Counted from the stretch's first letter, positions 27,784 through 37,392 are shown. The stretch is DNA of 64,000 nt from Laspinema palackyanum D2c (GCF_025370875.1 NZ_JAMXFD010000024.1:1-64000); one strand, 5' to 3'. A program made the numbers and translations. Notes: generated by a model not told the origin, from the sequence alone.

Positions 27784-28428
27784 CTACCTGGAAAGGGTGT
27801 GAATTTCTTGTTTTAAATTACGGCGGGCGATCGCCTCTCGTTCCTCAAACATCAGAGGTGTAAAATACAGGCGATCGCGCTGTAATATTCCTTCCAAAAA
27901 TTGGGTTCTCCCCCGGCGATAGTCGGCTTCTGAAAATGCCACAAATTCTCGACGAATGGCTTGAGTATAAAACTGATATTCTGAGGGTTCTTCCCCCAAA
28001 ATTGCCCAATCTGCATCCAGAAAAATTTGCAAATCCTGTTCATCCTCTGCCGCTTCATGGTGTTTCGTCTTGAGAATTAGGGTTTGAGTGGCGGCAATAG
28101 TTGAGGGGGGAAGGTTTAATTTCGGTAAGATTTCCCCAGCATATTCCGCACTTTTTTCCTCATTATCAGAGGCAGTCGGGTCATAAATGATATCATGAAA
28201 CCAAGTTGCTAAATAAATAGCCGAAAAATCTGTGGCTAGATATTTCATCGGGTCCAAGGTTTCCATCATCAATTGGATATGTCCGAGGTTATGATAATAG
28301 CGTTGGGGATGACAATAAGTAGTAACTAAATTAAATAAGACTTTTTGACCGAGTTTGCGATCGGCAGAAAACTGTTCTAACAAGGCGTCCCAAGTCAATT
28401 TGAGGCCCAATCCATCTACATAGCTCAT
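27784..28428 (-). CDS. Predicted metal-dependent HD-domain phosphohydrolase
   Basis: With start ATG 28428 (MSYVDGLGLKLTWD) the protein has 214 residues. HD-type metal ligands are visible in RYYHNLGHI, ATWFHDIIYDP (HD pair) and ILKTKHHE; a further Asp is in FLDADWAILG. This is the family of small predicted HD hydrolases found in many bacteria with unknown nucleotide or phosphoester substrate. The frame is open to 28509, but those extra 27 residues (cysteine- and arginine-rich) look non-coding. It is convergent with mtnP. Confidence 0.82.
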   Translation of the reverse strand: MSYVDGLGLKLTWDALLEQFSADRKLGQKVLFNLVTTYCHPQRYYHNLGHIQLMMETLDPMKYLATDFSAIYLATWFHDIIYDPTASDNEEKSAEYAGEILPKLNLPPSTIAATQTLILKTKHHEAAEDEQDLQIFLDADWAILGEEPSEYQFYTQAIRREFVAFSEADYRRGRTQFLEGILQRDRLYFTPLMFEEREAIARRNLKQEIHTLSR

Positions 28429-28509
28429 GAATACCCGCGATCGCCTAAAATAATTGTGTCCACACAAACAGTCTCCTCGGTTGTAGCCTGCCACTGCGGT
28501 CACTGTCAA

Positions 28510-28760
28510 ACTTCACGAGAGTGATTTTCTCCAGGCATCCGTAGGAGGCGGAGGACCGGCGTCGGATTTCCCCGGGGAAACCTGGACAATTACTTCGGAT
28601 AACTCGGCAATCCTGCCGTTGCCGTGAATCTCCAGGAGAGGTTCCCAACTTTCATAGGGCCTTGCGGCGATTAACCCCAGTCAGTTGCCATGAAAATACC
28701 GATAGAATTGTATGATATAGTATATCTCTTATTAACTATCTTCTTGTATTGTAGGCTACC
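28510..28760. other. Gene-free stretch with hairpins, possible structured RNA
   Basis: No coding frame looks real here. The 28515-28690 part is GC-rich with several self-complementary pieces, such as TTTCCCCGGGGAAA (28567-28580) and GGCAA...TTGCC. From 28695 it turns sharply AT-rich, as expected for the promoter of the next gene. I could not match it to a known RNA family. Confidence 0.3.
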
Positions 28761-29420
28761 ATGTGGAAAAAAGAACTCTGTCTGGAAACTCAGTTCATTA
28801 ACAATTTTTATCAGGGTCCTCTCCATAGTTTAGTCTTTATTGATTTAGAATTTTTTCCAGTTTATATCACGCCAAACAAGGTTCAACAAAGAATTTTCGG
28901 TTACACAATTACTCGAATTTTAGAATCTACCGATTCTCAATATATTAAAATTCAACTAATTGAAAATCATCGAGAAGAAAAATATTTAATCAAAGAAATT
29001 ATTAATGATTTGAAATTATTCCAGGATAAAATTTTCGTCGGATTCAATATTATTAACAGTGATTTATATTGTTTGACGAAGCGAATCCGGTCCCTGAGAC
29101 TCAAACCCGACATCAGTCCCTTAACGATTTTAGATTTATATGACCCCAAACAATCTCGATATCGCGGCGGATTAAATGGATTATTTGAATATCTGGATAT
29201 CAACATTGATAAACAAATCAATGGCCTTTACATTCGCCGGAATGCCAAGCGGGTCCTGTCTCAAAAAGAAAATTCCAGTGAAATTATTAATAGAATTTAC
29301 GAATATTGTTTGGAAGATGCCAAGAATTACTTTTATATTGTCTCCAATTGGAAACAAAAATTTCCGCCTTTAGACCCCAATACTTTTCTCCAATATGAGT
29401 TTAAGGTCAAGCGGTATTAA
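28761..29420 (+). CDS. Predicted DEDDy 3'-5' exonuclease-like protein
   Basis: A 219-residue protein. An RNase H-like exonuclease core is visible: FIDLE (Asp28, Glu30; Exo I), GFNIINSDLYCL (Asp101; Exo II) and YCLED (Tyr182, Asp186; Exo III, YxxxD). This spacing fits the DnaQ/RNase D-like DEDDy class acting on DNA or RNA 3' ends. There is no further domain, so partner or substrate are unknown. The gene and its upstream region are much more AT-rich than the neighbours, suggesting acquisition by transfer. A terminator follows. Confidence 0.7.
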   Translation: MWKKELCLETQFINNFYQGPLHSLVFIDLEFFPVYITPNKVQQRIFGYTITRILESTDSQYIKIQLIENHREEKYLIKEIINDLKLFQDKIFVGFNIINSDLYCLTKRIRSLRLKPDISPLTILDLYDPKQSRYRGGLNGLFEYLDINIDKQINGLYIRRNAKRVLSQKENSSEIINRIYEYCLEDAKNYFYIVSNWKQKFPPLDPNTFLQYEFKVKRY

Positions 29421-29463
29421 ACCCAGTTGACTTTTTGCAAAATACTGGATTTTATCCCCACAA

Positions 29464-29488
29464 CCCCCCTTAAAAAGGGGGGCTTTTT
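29464..29488 (+). terminator. Rho-independent terminator after the exonuclease gene
   Basis: CCCCCCTT-AAA-AAGGGGGG is followed by CTTTTT. It lies between convergent genes. Confidence 0.8.
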
Positions 29489-29542
29489 AGAATCACCTGT
29501 TTTTGAGAGGTTCCAAATGGATTGATTCACTAGAATCGACCC

Positions 29543-31018
29543 TCAAAAAGCCTCTATCCCCTCAAATTTTTGAGTTTGTAGGGCATTGGCAGCTTCTCCA
29601 CAGGTTCGGGGAGTGGGAAATAGTTTGTCAGGATTTGCCAATCCTTTGGGATTAAACACAGTACGGACCCATTGCATGGTTTCTAAATCAATTTCATTAA
29701 ACATTTCACTCATGTAGCATTTTTTATCGGCCCCAATGCCATGTTCTCCGGTGAGACTTCCCCCAACTTTAACACAGAGTTTGAGAATTTCTCCCCCTAA
29801 TTCTTCCACTTGTTCTAAAGCCCCGGGAATAGCATTATCATATAGAACTAAGGGATGAAGGTTGCCATCTCCAGCATGAAAGACATTGGCGACCCGATAG
29901 CCATATTTTTCGCTAAGTGCCTCAATTTCTTTTAGGACATAAGGCAGTTGAGTCCGGGGAATGACTCCATCTTGAACATAATAATCGGGGCTTAAATGTC
30001 CCGCTGCGGCAAAAGCTGCTTTGCGCCCTTTCCATAATTTCATCCGGGTTTCTAAGTCACTGGCCGAGGTAATATTTCGCGCCCCATTCTGCTTGCAGAG
30101 TTCAGAAATTCGCTTTTTGTTTTTATCAACTTCGACTTGCAATCCATCAATTTCTACTAATAAAATGGCTGTGGCATCCCGGGGATAGCATCCGGTGGCA
30201 ACGACATCTTCTACGGCATTAATGCTGAGGTTATCCATCATTTCCATGCCAGCGGGAATGATGCCTGCACTGGTAATGGCAGAAACTGCCGCCCCGGCAT
30301 CTTCAACGCTGGTAAAATCGGCTAAGAGAACGCAAATGGCTTCCGGGGTTTTGAGAATGCGAAGGGTGATTTCCGTGGCGACTCCTAATGTGCCTTCTGA
30401 CCCTACAAATAAGCCGGTTAAATCATAACCGGGCATTTCAGTGAGTTCTCCTCCCACATCGACAATGGAACCATCAGGTAAAACTAATTTTAACCCTAAA
30501 ACATGATTGGTAGTAACCCCATATTTGAGGCAGTGAACCCCGCCCGAATTTTCGGCAACATTACCCCCAATGGAACAGATAATTTGACTGGAAGGGTCTG
30601 GGGCATAATAAAATCCTGCACCGCTTACGGTTTGGGTAACCCAGTTATTAATGACGCCCGGTTGGACGACAACTCGCTGATTTTCTAGGTCAACTTTGAG
30701 GATTTTTCGCATTAATGAGGTGACGATTAAGACGCAGTTTTCAATGGGTAATGCACCGCCGGAGAGTCCGGTTCCTGCGCCTCGGGGTAACCAGGGAATG
30801 TTATGGCGATCGCAGATTTTAATCGCTTCAGAAACCTGTTCGGTAGTTCGCGGCAATACCACTAATGCAGGACGTTGGCGGTAACTGGTTAATCCATCAC
30901 ATTCATAAGTGAGGAGTTCTTCTTTTCGTCGCACTACTCCATTTTTACCGACAACTCGTTCAAATTCTTTAATAATCGGTTTCCAGTCGCGTTCTGATTG
31001 GGTCTTTTGGGCCAGCAT
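29543..31018 (-). CDS. glcD: Glycolate oxidase/dehydrogenase FAD subunit
   Basis: A 491-residue FAD-linked oxidase (GlcD family). The PCMH-type FAD domain shows RPALVVLPRTTEQVSEAIKI, LPRGAGTGLSGGALP and CSIGGNVAENSGGVHCLKYG; the C-terminal domain has ANVFHAGDGNLHPLVLYD and GSLTGEHGIGADKK. It oxidises glycolate (or D-lactate) to glyoxylate in photorespiration, linking to the glyoxylate aminotransferase at 24.4 kb. No glcE or glcF is adjacent. It is monocistronic. Confidence 0.93.
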   Translation of the reverse strand: MLAQKTQSERDWKPIIKEFERVVGKNGVVRRKEELLTYECDGLTSYRQRPALVVLPRTTEQVSEAIKICDRHNIPWLPRGAGTGLSGGALPIENCVLIVTSLMRKILKVDLENQRVVVQPGVINNWVTQTVSGAGFYYAPDPSSQIICSIGGNVAENSGGVHCLKYGVTTNHVLGLKLVLPDGSIVDVGGELTEMPGYDLTGLFVGSEGTLGVATEITLRILKTPEAICVLLADFTSVEDAGAAVSAITSAGIIPAGMEMMDNLSINAVEDVVATGCYPRDATAILLVEIDGLQVEVDKNKKRISELCKQNGARNITSASDLETRMKLWKGRKAAFAAAGHLSPDYYVQDGVIPRTQLPYVLKEIEALSEKYGYRVANVFHAGDGNLHPLVLYDNAIPGALEQVEELGGEILKLCVKVGGSLTGEHGIGADKKCYMSEMFNEIDLETMQWVRTVFNPKGLANPDKLFPTPRTCGEAANALQTQKFEGIEAF

Positions 31019-31109
31019 GGTAATTTTTCCTGCTTAGGGGTTATCAAAGTTTGAGGTTAAATTATCCGGATATTTAGGATAATTTTGGGGCAAAACTGCC
31101 TGCAATTTG

Positions 31110-31835
31110 TTATCCAACGGGTTGCCGATCGCGACTCTGTGCGGAAGCAGCAGAATAGGGATTTTTGGAAAAACTTGTCCAACTGAGCACTTGAATTCCA
31201 TTGCCAAATGTTGCTTCCCCGACTACGGTAGAGAGTTCGGCGATCGCTTGACATTCAGGGTGAGCGGCGATAAAATCTTTTTGGGCTTGTTGGACGGTTT
31301 TCCAGTGACCATTGTTGACAATCACTAAGGCGCGATCGGCTAAAAAGTTTTTCATGAACAGTAACCCAATCAGTTGCGATCGATAGTCATAAGCACAATC
31401 ATAAAAATAGACCCCAACTTTAGGCGTGGGTTGGCGATCGCGCAGATCGAGAAGAAACCTCTCAAAGTCTTCATTGTAAAACTCCACCCGATCCAACACC
31501 TTAAACTGGGTTAAATTCTCAATCAGGGTTTCATAACTCTCGCTACTCTCATCCCATTCCGAGAAATTATCCACCCCATACGCTTGGCGATCGCCTTGAT
31601 CCAGCAATGCACCAATTAAACTCGACCCTTGATAGGTGCCAATTTCACAATAAATTTCCCCGGGTTCCAGACAAGACACTGCTAAATTGATTAACTGCAT
31701 CAAATTCGCTGTCGTCGTCCCTTGGACGCGATCGAGTACCTCCTGGAACTTGTCAGAACAGGGTTTGACTGAATCTTCACCCCAATTTTCATAACAATGA
31801 GGAAGCATTTCAATAAATTTAAGATAATCCATCAA
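31110..31835 (-). CDS. Class I SAM-dependent methyltransferase-like protein
   Basis: A 241-residue protein with a Rossmann-type SAM motif: GEIYCEIGTYQGSSLIGALL, then YGVDNFSEWD (acidic residue after strand 2), FYNEDFERFL and VGVYFYDCAYDYRS. This is the Methyltransf_24 pattern found in cyanobacterial glycan or natural-product clusters. Substrate unknown. It starts MMDYLKF, so 31832 is an equally possible start. Only a heptamer repeat separates it from the upstream SGNH gene on the same strand. Confidence 0.78.
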   Translation of the reverse strand: MMDYLKFIEMLPHCYENWGEDSVKPCSDKFQEVLDRVQGTTTANLMQLINLAVSCLEPGEIYCEIGTYQGSSLIGALLDQGDRQAYGVDNFSEWDESSESYETLIENLTQFKVLDRVEFYNEDFERFLLDLRDRQPTPKVGVYFYDCAYDYRSQLIGLLFMKNFLADRALVIVNNGHWKTVQQAQKDFIAAHPECQAIAELSTVVGEATFGNGIQVLSWTSFSKNPYSAASAQSRDRQPVG

Positions 31836-31885
31836 TTCACCTCGGGTAATGTTGTGGGTCTTATATCATTGGTCATGGGTCTTAT

Positions 31886-31997
31886 GTCATCCTTCATCCT
31901 TCATCCTTCATCCTTCATCCTTCATCCTTCATCCTTCATCCTTCATCCTTCATCCTTCATCCTTCATCCGTCATCCTTCATCCTTCATCCTTCATCT
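31886..31997. repeat. Heptanucleotide tandem repeat (STRR type), TTCATCC x16
   Basis: Sixteen 7-bp units run from 31886 to 31997. Thirteen are exact TTCATCC and three differ by one base (31886, 31970 and 31997). Such heptamer short tandemly repeated repetitive sequences are a cyanobacterial hallmark. The array overlaps the last codons and the stop of the SGNH hydrolase gene. Confidence 0.95.
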
Positions 31998-32746
31998 CCC
32001 TCAGCATCGCGTTCCACATAATTTTCGATCGCCTCTTTCCAAATCAAGTAGGCAGTCCCATTCAAATGTAACCCATCTAGGGTGTAGCGTTCATCCAGTT
32101 GTTGATTTTCATCCACCAGTTGAGAATGTAAATCAATATAAGAATAAGAGAAATTGTCACTTAACCGTTGCAGTTGAGTATTAAAATTTCTAATCATTTC
32201 ATTGGTAGGGCCTTGTTCAAAAAGTCTTTTGTTGATGGGTAAAACACTTTTGACATAAACTTCGGTTTGTGGGGATTGTTGTTGAATGGTCGCTAAAATT
32301 TGTTGATAATTCGCTAAAATTTCCGAAAAATCTTTTTTTCTAGCTAAATCATTAATACCAATCAGTAGAAAAATTTGACGCGGTTGAGAGGCGAGAATGG
32401 GAGTTAAACGTTGCAAAACCCCAGCGGTTGTATCGCCGATAATCCCCCGATTCAAAATTTGGGTATGATTTAAAATTTCGTTCCATTCACAGGAATCGGT
32501 TAAACTATCGCCAAGAAAAATAATGGGACGGCTGACTTCTGGAAGACCTTCAAACAAACTCCGGCGATGTTGATAGTAAATATCAGCCCAAGCCTGAGAA
32601 GAATTTTCGGGGGGATTTGACCGGATTTGTCTTAAAATGTAGGAAATTCCTCCTCTTTTGGCAATCAAGACCAGGGCGAGAATCAATGCGATCGCATTGA
32701 AGGTTAAGGATAAAATAAACTTGGGTTCAAACTTAGCAGATTTCAT
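31985..32746 (-). CDS. SGNH/GDSL hydrolase with N-terminal membrane anchor
   Basis: A 253-residue protein. A hydrophobic helix near 10-30 (ILSLTFNAIALILALVLIAK) is a signal or anchor. The hydrolase blocks are IIFLGDSLTD (Ser81), LLIGINDL (Asn132) and DGLHLNGTAY (Asp/His), as in PAF-acetylhydrolase-like enzymes. It probably acts on acyl or acetyl esters at the outer face of the membrane. The last residues (EGDEG) and the TGA stop come from the heptamer repeat, so the C-terminus may vary between strains. Confidence 0.88.
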   Translation of the reverse strand: MKSAKFEPKFILSLTFNAIALILALVLIAKRGGISYILRQIRSNPPENSSQAWADIYYQHRRSLFEGLPEVSRPIIFLGDSLTDSCEWNEILNHTQILNRGIIGDTTAGVLQRLTPILASQPRQIFLLIGINDLARKKDFSEILANYQQILATIQQQSPQTEVYVKSVLPINKRLFEQGPTNEMIRNFNTQLQRLSDNFSYSYIDLHSQLVDENQQLDERYTLDGLHLNGTAYLIWKEAIENYVERDAEGDEG

Positions 32747-32797
32747 AAACTGTATTTAAACCTGATGAAAAGAGTCATGATTCAAGCTTCTGACTTG

Positions 32798-33733
32798 TCA
32801 AAAACTACCCGAAACATCGGCGACTTTCGGCTGTTCCAGAAACCCTTGAACTCGATGCCAGACCCGTTCTAACAAATCGGGCTGATCCACGGCAAACCAT
32901 TCAATAGTGCCATCGCCTCGGAACCAAGTCCGCTGCCGTTTAGCAAATTGGCGGGTATGTAATGCCGTTAATTCCTGCGCTTCTTCCCGGGAAATTTCTC
33001 CTGCCAGATATTGCTTAACTTCAGCATATCCGAGGGTATGAAGCAGGGGTAAGTCCGGCCCATATTTGGCACAGATTGATTCTACCTCAGCCACCAAACC
33101 CGCCTCAAACATTTCCTGAGTGCGACTTAAAATTCGGCGATCGCCGTCTTCGACCTTTGTACAGTCTAAACCAATCTGTAAAATCGGATAAGTGGGCGGA
33201 TTTTCCCCTTGTTGTTGAGAAATTGGGCAGCCCGTGACGTAAAATACCTCTAATGCCCGCAGAGTTCTGACCGCATCGTTGGCATGAATTCGGGTGGTAC
33301 TCTCGGGGTCCACCTGTTGCAGCATGGCATAACATTGACCTTGACCCAAGGTAGTCAACTGCGATCGCAACTCCCGATTAGGGGCCACTCGGGGAATTTT
33401 TAACCCCTTAACCACCGCTTTCAAATACAATCCGGTCCCTCCGACTAATAAGGGGACTTGATTTTGGCGATGAACCTCAGCGATCGCCTTCATCGCCTGG
33501 TCCTGATAATCCGCCACGGTTAAATTATCCGTCGGATCACAAATATCCAGGAGATAATGAGGGACCTTCCTGCGATCGCCAGCGGTGGGTTTAGCGGTCC
33601 CAATATCGAACTCGCGATACACCTGACGGGAATCCGCACTCAAAATTGGCGACCCCAGACGCTGGGCCAAATCCAATGCCAGACTGGATTTCCCCGTCGC
33701 CGTCGCCCCACAAATTACAATTAATTTAGGCAT
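32798..33733 (-). CDS. miaA: tRNA dimethylallyltransferase
   Basis: From ATG 33733 (MPKLIVICGATATGKSS) the protein has 311 residues. The P-loop is GATATGKS (9-16). Further motifs are SADSRQVYREFDIGTAKPT, VPHYLLDICDP, LVGGTGLYLKAV and RQFAKRQRTWFR. It adds the isopentenyl group to A37 of tRNAs reading UNN codons. The frame also allows ATG 33742, three codons earlier. A 13-bp direct repeat (GTCATTTGTCCTT, 33738 and 33753) covers the upstream region. Confidence 0.95.
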   Translation of the reverse strand: MPKLIVICGATATGKSSLALDLAQRLGSPILSADSRQVYREFDIGTAKPTAGDRRKVPHYLLDICDPTDNLTVADYQDQAMKAIAEVHRQNQVPLLVGGTGLYLKAVVKGLKIPRVAPNRELRSQLTTLGQGQCYAMLQQVDPESTTRIHANDAVRTLRALEVFYVTGCPISQQQGENPPTYPILQIGLDCTKVEDGDRRILSRTQEMFEAGLVAEVESICAKYGPDLPLLHTLGYAEVKQYLAGEISREEAQELTALHTRQFAKRQRTWFRGDGTIEWFAVDQPDLLERVWHRVQGFLEQPKVADVSGSF

Positions 33734-33955
33734 GATCGTCATTTGTCCTTGGTCATTTGTCCTTACTCATCCCCCCCATCTTCCCGATTCTCCCCATCCT
33801 CCCCATCACTCCAATCCCCCCTGCATCCCCCCAAAAAATTTCTCTTCTAATTGGGCTATCATCGCTGACAACCGTTTAATGTTATAATTTTGACAGTTTT
33901 TGGTATTCTGACACTTTGTGGGCTGCAAAAGCCTGATTAATGGAGCTATCGTGGT

Positions 33956-35896
33956 ATGACCAGCAACTACAGCGCTGACCAAATACAAGTTCTTGAAGGA
34001 CTCGAAGCAGTACGCAAGCGACCGGGGATGTACATCGGGACCACCGGACCCCGAGGACTCCACCATCTAGTTTACGAGGTTGTGGACAACTCGATCGATG
34101 AGGCGCTTGCTGGCCACTGTACCCATATTGAAATCGAGTTTAACCCGGATGGCTCTTGTACCGTAACCGATGACGGTCGAGGCATTCCGACCGACGTCCA
34201 TTCTAAAACAGGGAGGTCCGCCCTGGAAACCGTCATGACTGTCCTCCACGCCGGAGGTAAATTTGGAGGGGGCGGTTATAAAGTCTCTGGAGGATTACAC
34301 GGGGTGGGTATCTCCGTGGTTAACGCCTTATCGGAATGGGTGGAAGTCACAGTTTGGCGGGAGAAAAAAGTCCATACCCAACGGTATGAACGGGGTGCAG
34401 CCATTGGAGAATTGGAAGCCAAACCGATTAAAGAAAATCGCACTGGAACCTCCGTTTGCTTTAAACCGGACCTGCAAATTTTCAGTACCGGCATTGAATT
34501 TGATTACAGCACTGTAGCAGGACGATTGCGCGAACTGGCCTACCTCAATGCTGGGGTTAAAATTACGTTTTCTGATAATCGGATTGACCTGCTCAAAAAT
34601 AATGAGCCCAGAGTTGAAACCTATTGTTATGAAGGGGGAATTCGGGAATATGTAGAATACATGAACCGAGACAAACAGCCCCTTCATGAAGAAATTATTT
34701 ACGTTGAAGGCGAACGTAATAATGTTCATGTGGAAGTCTCGTTGCAATGGTGCATCGATGCTTATACGGATAACGTTTTGGGATTTGCCAATAACATCCG
34801 GACCATTGATGGCGGAACGCACTTAGAAGGATTGAAAGCCGTTCTGACTCGGACGATGAATGCGATCGCTCGCAAACGGAATAAACTCAAAGAAGGAGAT
34901 TCCAACCTCGGCGGTGAGCATATTCGGGAAGGGTTAACGGCCGTGATTTCCGTGAAAGTGCCGGACCCAGAATTTGAAGGACAAACCAAGACTAAATTAG
35001 GCAATACCGAAGTCCGGGGAATTGTCGATTCTTTGGTGGGTGAAGTGCTCACCGAGTATTTAGAATTTCGCCCCAGTGTGGCGGATGCCATTTTAGAACG
35101 CGCCCTTCAAGCATTTAATGCCGCAGAAGCTGCCCGACGCGCCCGGGAATTGGTTCGCCGGAAATCGGTTTTAGAATCCTCTCCCTTGCCTGGAAAACTG
35201 GCGGATTGTAGTACCAAAGACCCCAGTGAAAGTGAAATCTACATTGTAGAAGGGGATAGTGCGGGAGGCAGTGCCAAACAAGGACGCGATCGCCGTTTCC
35301 AAGCCATCCTCCCCTTGCGCGGTAAAATCTTGAACATCGAAAAAACCGATGATGCCAAGATTTACAAAAATACCGAAATCCAAGCCTTAATCGCCGCCCT
35401 CGGTTTAGGGATTAAAGGGGAAGAGTTTGACTCCTCACAACTGCGCTATCATCGTATCATTATCATGACTGACGCTGATGTAGATGGGGCTCACATCCGC
35501 ACATTGCTCCTCACCTTCTTCTATCGCTATCAACGGGATATGGTGGATCAAGGGTATGTTTATATTGCTTGTCCGCCGCTGTATAAAGTAGAACGGGGCC
35601 GGAATCATTTCTACTGTTACAGCGATCGCGAACTGCAAAACCTAGTCCGCAACGAATTCCCCGCCAATGCCAACTACACGATTCAGCGGTTCAAAGGGTT
35701 GGGTGAAATGATGCCAACTCAACTCTGGGAAACGACGATGAATCCAGAAAGTCGCACCTTGAAGCGGGTGGAAATTGAGGATGCGGCAGAAGCCGATCGC
35801 GTGTTTACGGTGTTAATGGGCGATCGGGTTGCACCCCGTCGCGAATTCATCGAAACCTACGGTCCTCAACTCAAACTCATGGATCTGGATATTTAA
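33956..35896 (+). CDS. gyrB: DNA gyrase subunit B
   Basis: A 646-residue type IIA topoisomerase ATPase subunit. GHKL ATPase motifs are [24 protein letters not shown] and [15 protein letters not shown]. The TOPRIM domain has EGDSAGG (432-438) and DADVDG (506-511). The C-terminal region [20 protein letters not shown] is typical. With GyrA it introduces negative supercoils in an ATP-dependent way. The length is that of ordinary GyrB without insertion. It is monocistronic with an upstream AT-rich promoter region. Confidence 0.98.
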   Translation: MTSNYSADQIQVLEGLEAVRKRPGMYIGTTGPRGLHHLVYEVVDNSIDEALAGHCTHIEIEFNPDGSCTVTDDGRGIPTDVHSKTGRSALETVMTVLHAGGKFGGGGYKVSGGLHGVGISVVNALSEWVEVTVWREKKVHTQRYERGAAIGELEAKPIKENRTGTSVCFKPDLQIFSTGIEFDYSTVAGRLRELAYLNAGVKITFSDNRIDLLKNNEPRVETYCYEGGIREYVEYMNRDKQPLHEEIIYVEGERNNVHVEVSLQWCIDAYTDNVLGFANNIRTIDGGTHLEGLKAVLTRTMNAIARKRNKLKEGDSNLGGEHIREGLTAVISVKVPDPEFEGQTKTKLGNTEVRGIVDSLVGEVLTEYLEFRPSVADAILERALQAFNAAEAARRARELVRRKSVLESSPLPGKLADCSTKDPSESEIYIVEGDSAGGSAKQGRDRRFQAILPLRGKILNIEKTDDAKIYKNTEIQALIAALGLGIKGEEFDSSQLRYHRIIIMTDADVDGAHIRTLLLTFFYRYQRDMVDQGYVYIACPPLYKVERGRNHFYCYSDRELQNLVRNEFPANANYTIQRFKGLGEMMPTQLWETTMNPESRTLKRVEIEDAAEADRVFTVLMGDRVAPRREFIETYGPQLKLMDLDI

Positions 35897-35984
35897 GGGT
35901 CAGTGGTCCTGAGTCAAGGGTAGGGTGAGTCACCGGAATCTACTCAGGACTGAGTTCATTTTAGGCAGAACATCCGATAGGATA

Positions 35985-36006
35985 GGGGCAGTATAAAAAC
36001 TGCCCC
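35985..36006 (+). terminator. Hairpin downstream of gyrB
   Basis: GGGGCAGT-ATAAAA-ACTGCCCC with no clear T run after it. It is a possible weak terminator or processing hairpin in the gyrB-cbiG gap. Confidence 0.4.
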
Positions 36007-36038
36007 CCTATAGCGGATAAATGGAATAGACTGGCGCG

Positions 36039-36992
36039 TTGAATATCAGGAATTGTCCGTTGAAATTGTTAGGGTTTGAAGATTATCAGCCGATCGCCGC
36101 GATCGCCGTTACGCCTTCTGGAGTCAAACGATTACTCTCTCTGGTTGATGAAGCGGGGAAATTTACCATTAGTGTATGTAGTGGACATCAAGGGGGTGCT
36201 GACTCCCTAACTCAGGCAGTCGCCGCTCAAATCGGTGCAACCCCCGTCCTCACCGGCGCATCCTCGGCGTTGAAATTGCCCGGAATTGATGTGCTAGGCG
36301 TACCCTTTGGCTGGAACCGAGGGGAGGGTCAGTGGACTGCTGTCAGTGCGGCGATCGCCCGGAAGGAACCCGTAGAAGTCATCCAAGAAGTGGGTTGCAC
36401 CCTCTGGCAAGAGAATTTACCCGAAAATCATCCATTCATCCTAGAATTGCAGGATGATCCAAAACCCGCCAAGGCAAGAGTCTGGATTAGTGCTATGCAA
36501 CGCCAATTTGCACCAAATTCAGAATTTCCCAAGGTGCAGTGGCATCCGCGAGTCTTGTGGGTGGGAGTGGGTTGCGAACGAGGAACCTCGCGGCAGGTGG
36601 TGGAAACGGCGATCGCTCAAGTTTGTCAGTCTCGTCATTTCGCACAAGGGGCGATTGCCGGAATTGCTACAATTGATAGTAAAGCCGATGAAGTGGGATT
36701 ATTAGAGTTGTGCGAGGCGCGTCAGTGGCCCTTGAAAACCTTTCCCTCAGAGGTTTTGAAGTCGGTTACAGTTCCCACCCCGTCAACGGTGGTGGCACAG
36801 AAAATCGGCACTCCCAGCGTGGCAGAAGCAGCGGCGATCGTGGCCGCACAAGGGTGGACCTCCTCGGGGGAAACGCGCAATTCTCTGCTCGTTCCTAAGC
36901 AAATTTTTCGATTAGAGGGGGAACCGGGTGCCGTGACGGTGGCGATCGCGCAAGCCGAGCAAGAATATACAGGACGTGAGGGAAAACAGTGA
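36039..36992 (+). CDS. cbiG: CbiG-type cobalt-precorrin-5A hydrolase, apparently shortened
   Basis: A 317-residue protein. The CbiG signature is clear: SVCSGHQGGADSLTQAVAAQ, GATPVLTGASSALKLPGIDV, LGVPFGWNRGEGQW, then the C-terminal domain VGVGCERGTSRQVVE, GIATIDSKADEVGLLELC and GTPSVAEAAAI. CbiG opens the lactone ring of cobalt-precorrin-5A in anaerobic-type cobalamin synthesis. The N-terminus (PIAAIAVTPSGVKRLLSL) jumps directly to VDEAGKFTISV, whereas family members usually carry about 80 residues between these points (CbiG_N). The frequent cyanobacterial C-terminal CobJ fusion is also absent. The start (TTG 36039) is weak. Confidence 0.8.
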   Translation: MNIRNCPLKLLGFEDYQPIAAIAVTPSGVKRLLSLVDEAGKFTISVCSGHQGGADSLTQAVAAQIGATPVLTGASSALKLPGIDVLGVPFGWNRGEGQWTAVSAAIARKEPVEVIQEVGCTLWQENLPENHPFILELQDDPKPAKARVWISAMQRQFAPNSEFPKVQWHPRVLWVGVGCERGTSRQVVETAIAQVCQSRHFAQGAIAGIATIDSKADEVGLLELCEARQWPLKTFPSEVLKSVTVPTPSTVVAQKIGTPSVAEAAAIVAAQGWTSSGETRNSLLVPKQIFRLEGEPGAVTVAIAQAEQEYTGREGKQ

Positions 36993-36993
36993 G

Positions 36994-37392
36994 TTAGGGA
37001 TGGGTTATCCCCTCTAGGGTTTCTTTCATCCCTTGACGCACTTGTTCAACAGTTAGTCCCAAGATTTGGGCCGTTTGCTCTACTGTAAATCCCCGGGATA
37101 GCAACTGCGGGACTACTTCACGTTTGCCTTCGAGCTTAATATCTTGATACAGTCTGGAGTGCTTGAATCCACTCACGTCTATCATCTGTTTTACCTCCTC
37201 GCTGCTGAATGAACGAAAACTTGTACAATACCACCGTCTCTATCAACTAAACAACTTCGGCGCGATCGGCTTCATCCGTCATTTCCTGCCTTGCCTGAAC
37301 CACAATCTGTCTGGCTTTTTCCGCAAGGCAGATAGCGGTTACCCGAGATTTCTGCAAACCAGTTCTGACCCCTGCTTCTTTAAAAGATAGCC
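36994..37392 (-). pseudogene. Chimeric remnant: DUF2887/Rpn-type C-terminus joined to a Uma2 fragment
   Basis: The minus strand matches the C-terminal half of the intact DUF2887 gene at 40.0-40.8 kb (AEKA.Q.VVQARQEMTD, EEVK.MI, SRLYQDIKLEGK, GFTVEQ.AQ.LGLTVEQVRQG). An in-frame TAG and a frameshift break it; only a 63-residue tail (36994-37185) is open. Upstream, 37328-37392 instead matches part of the Uma2 gene (41285-41348) with about six mismatches, in the same orientation. So two gene fragments have been fused. Confidence 0.8.

Noticed and set aside
28429-28648. N-terminal extension and upstream frame of the HD hydrolase
   Set aside because: Residues before MSYVDGL are Cys/Arg-rich and unlike the family; the DNA there looks structured and non-coding.
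31797-32184. Open frames with repeated SFILHP motif
   Set aside because: These only translate the TTCATCC heptamer repeat.
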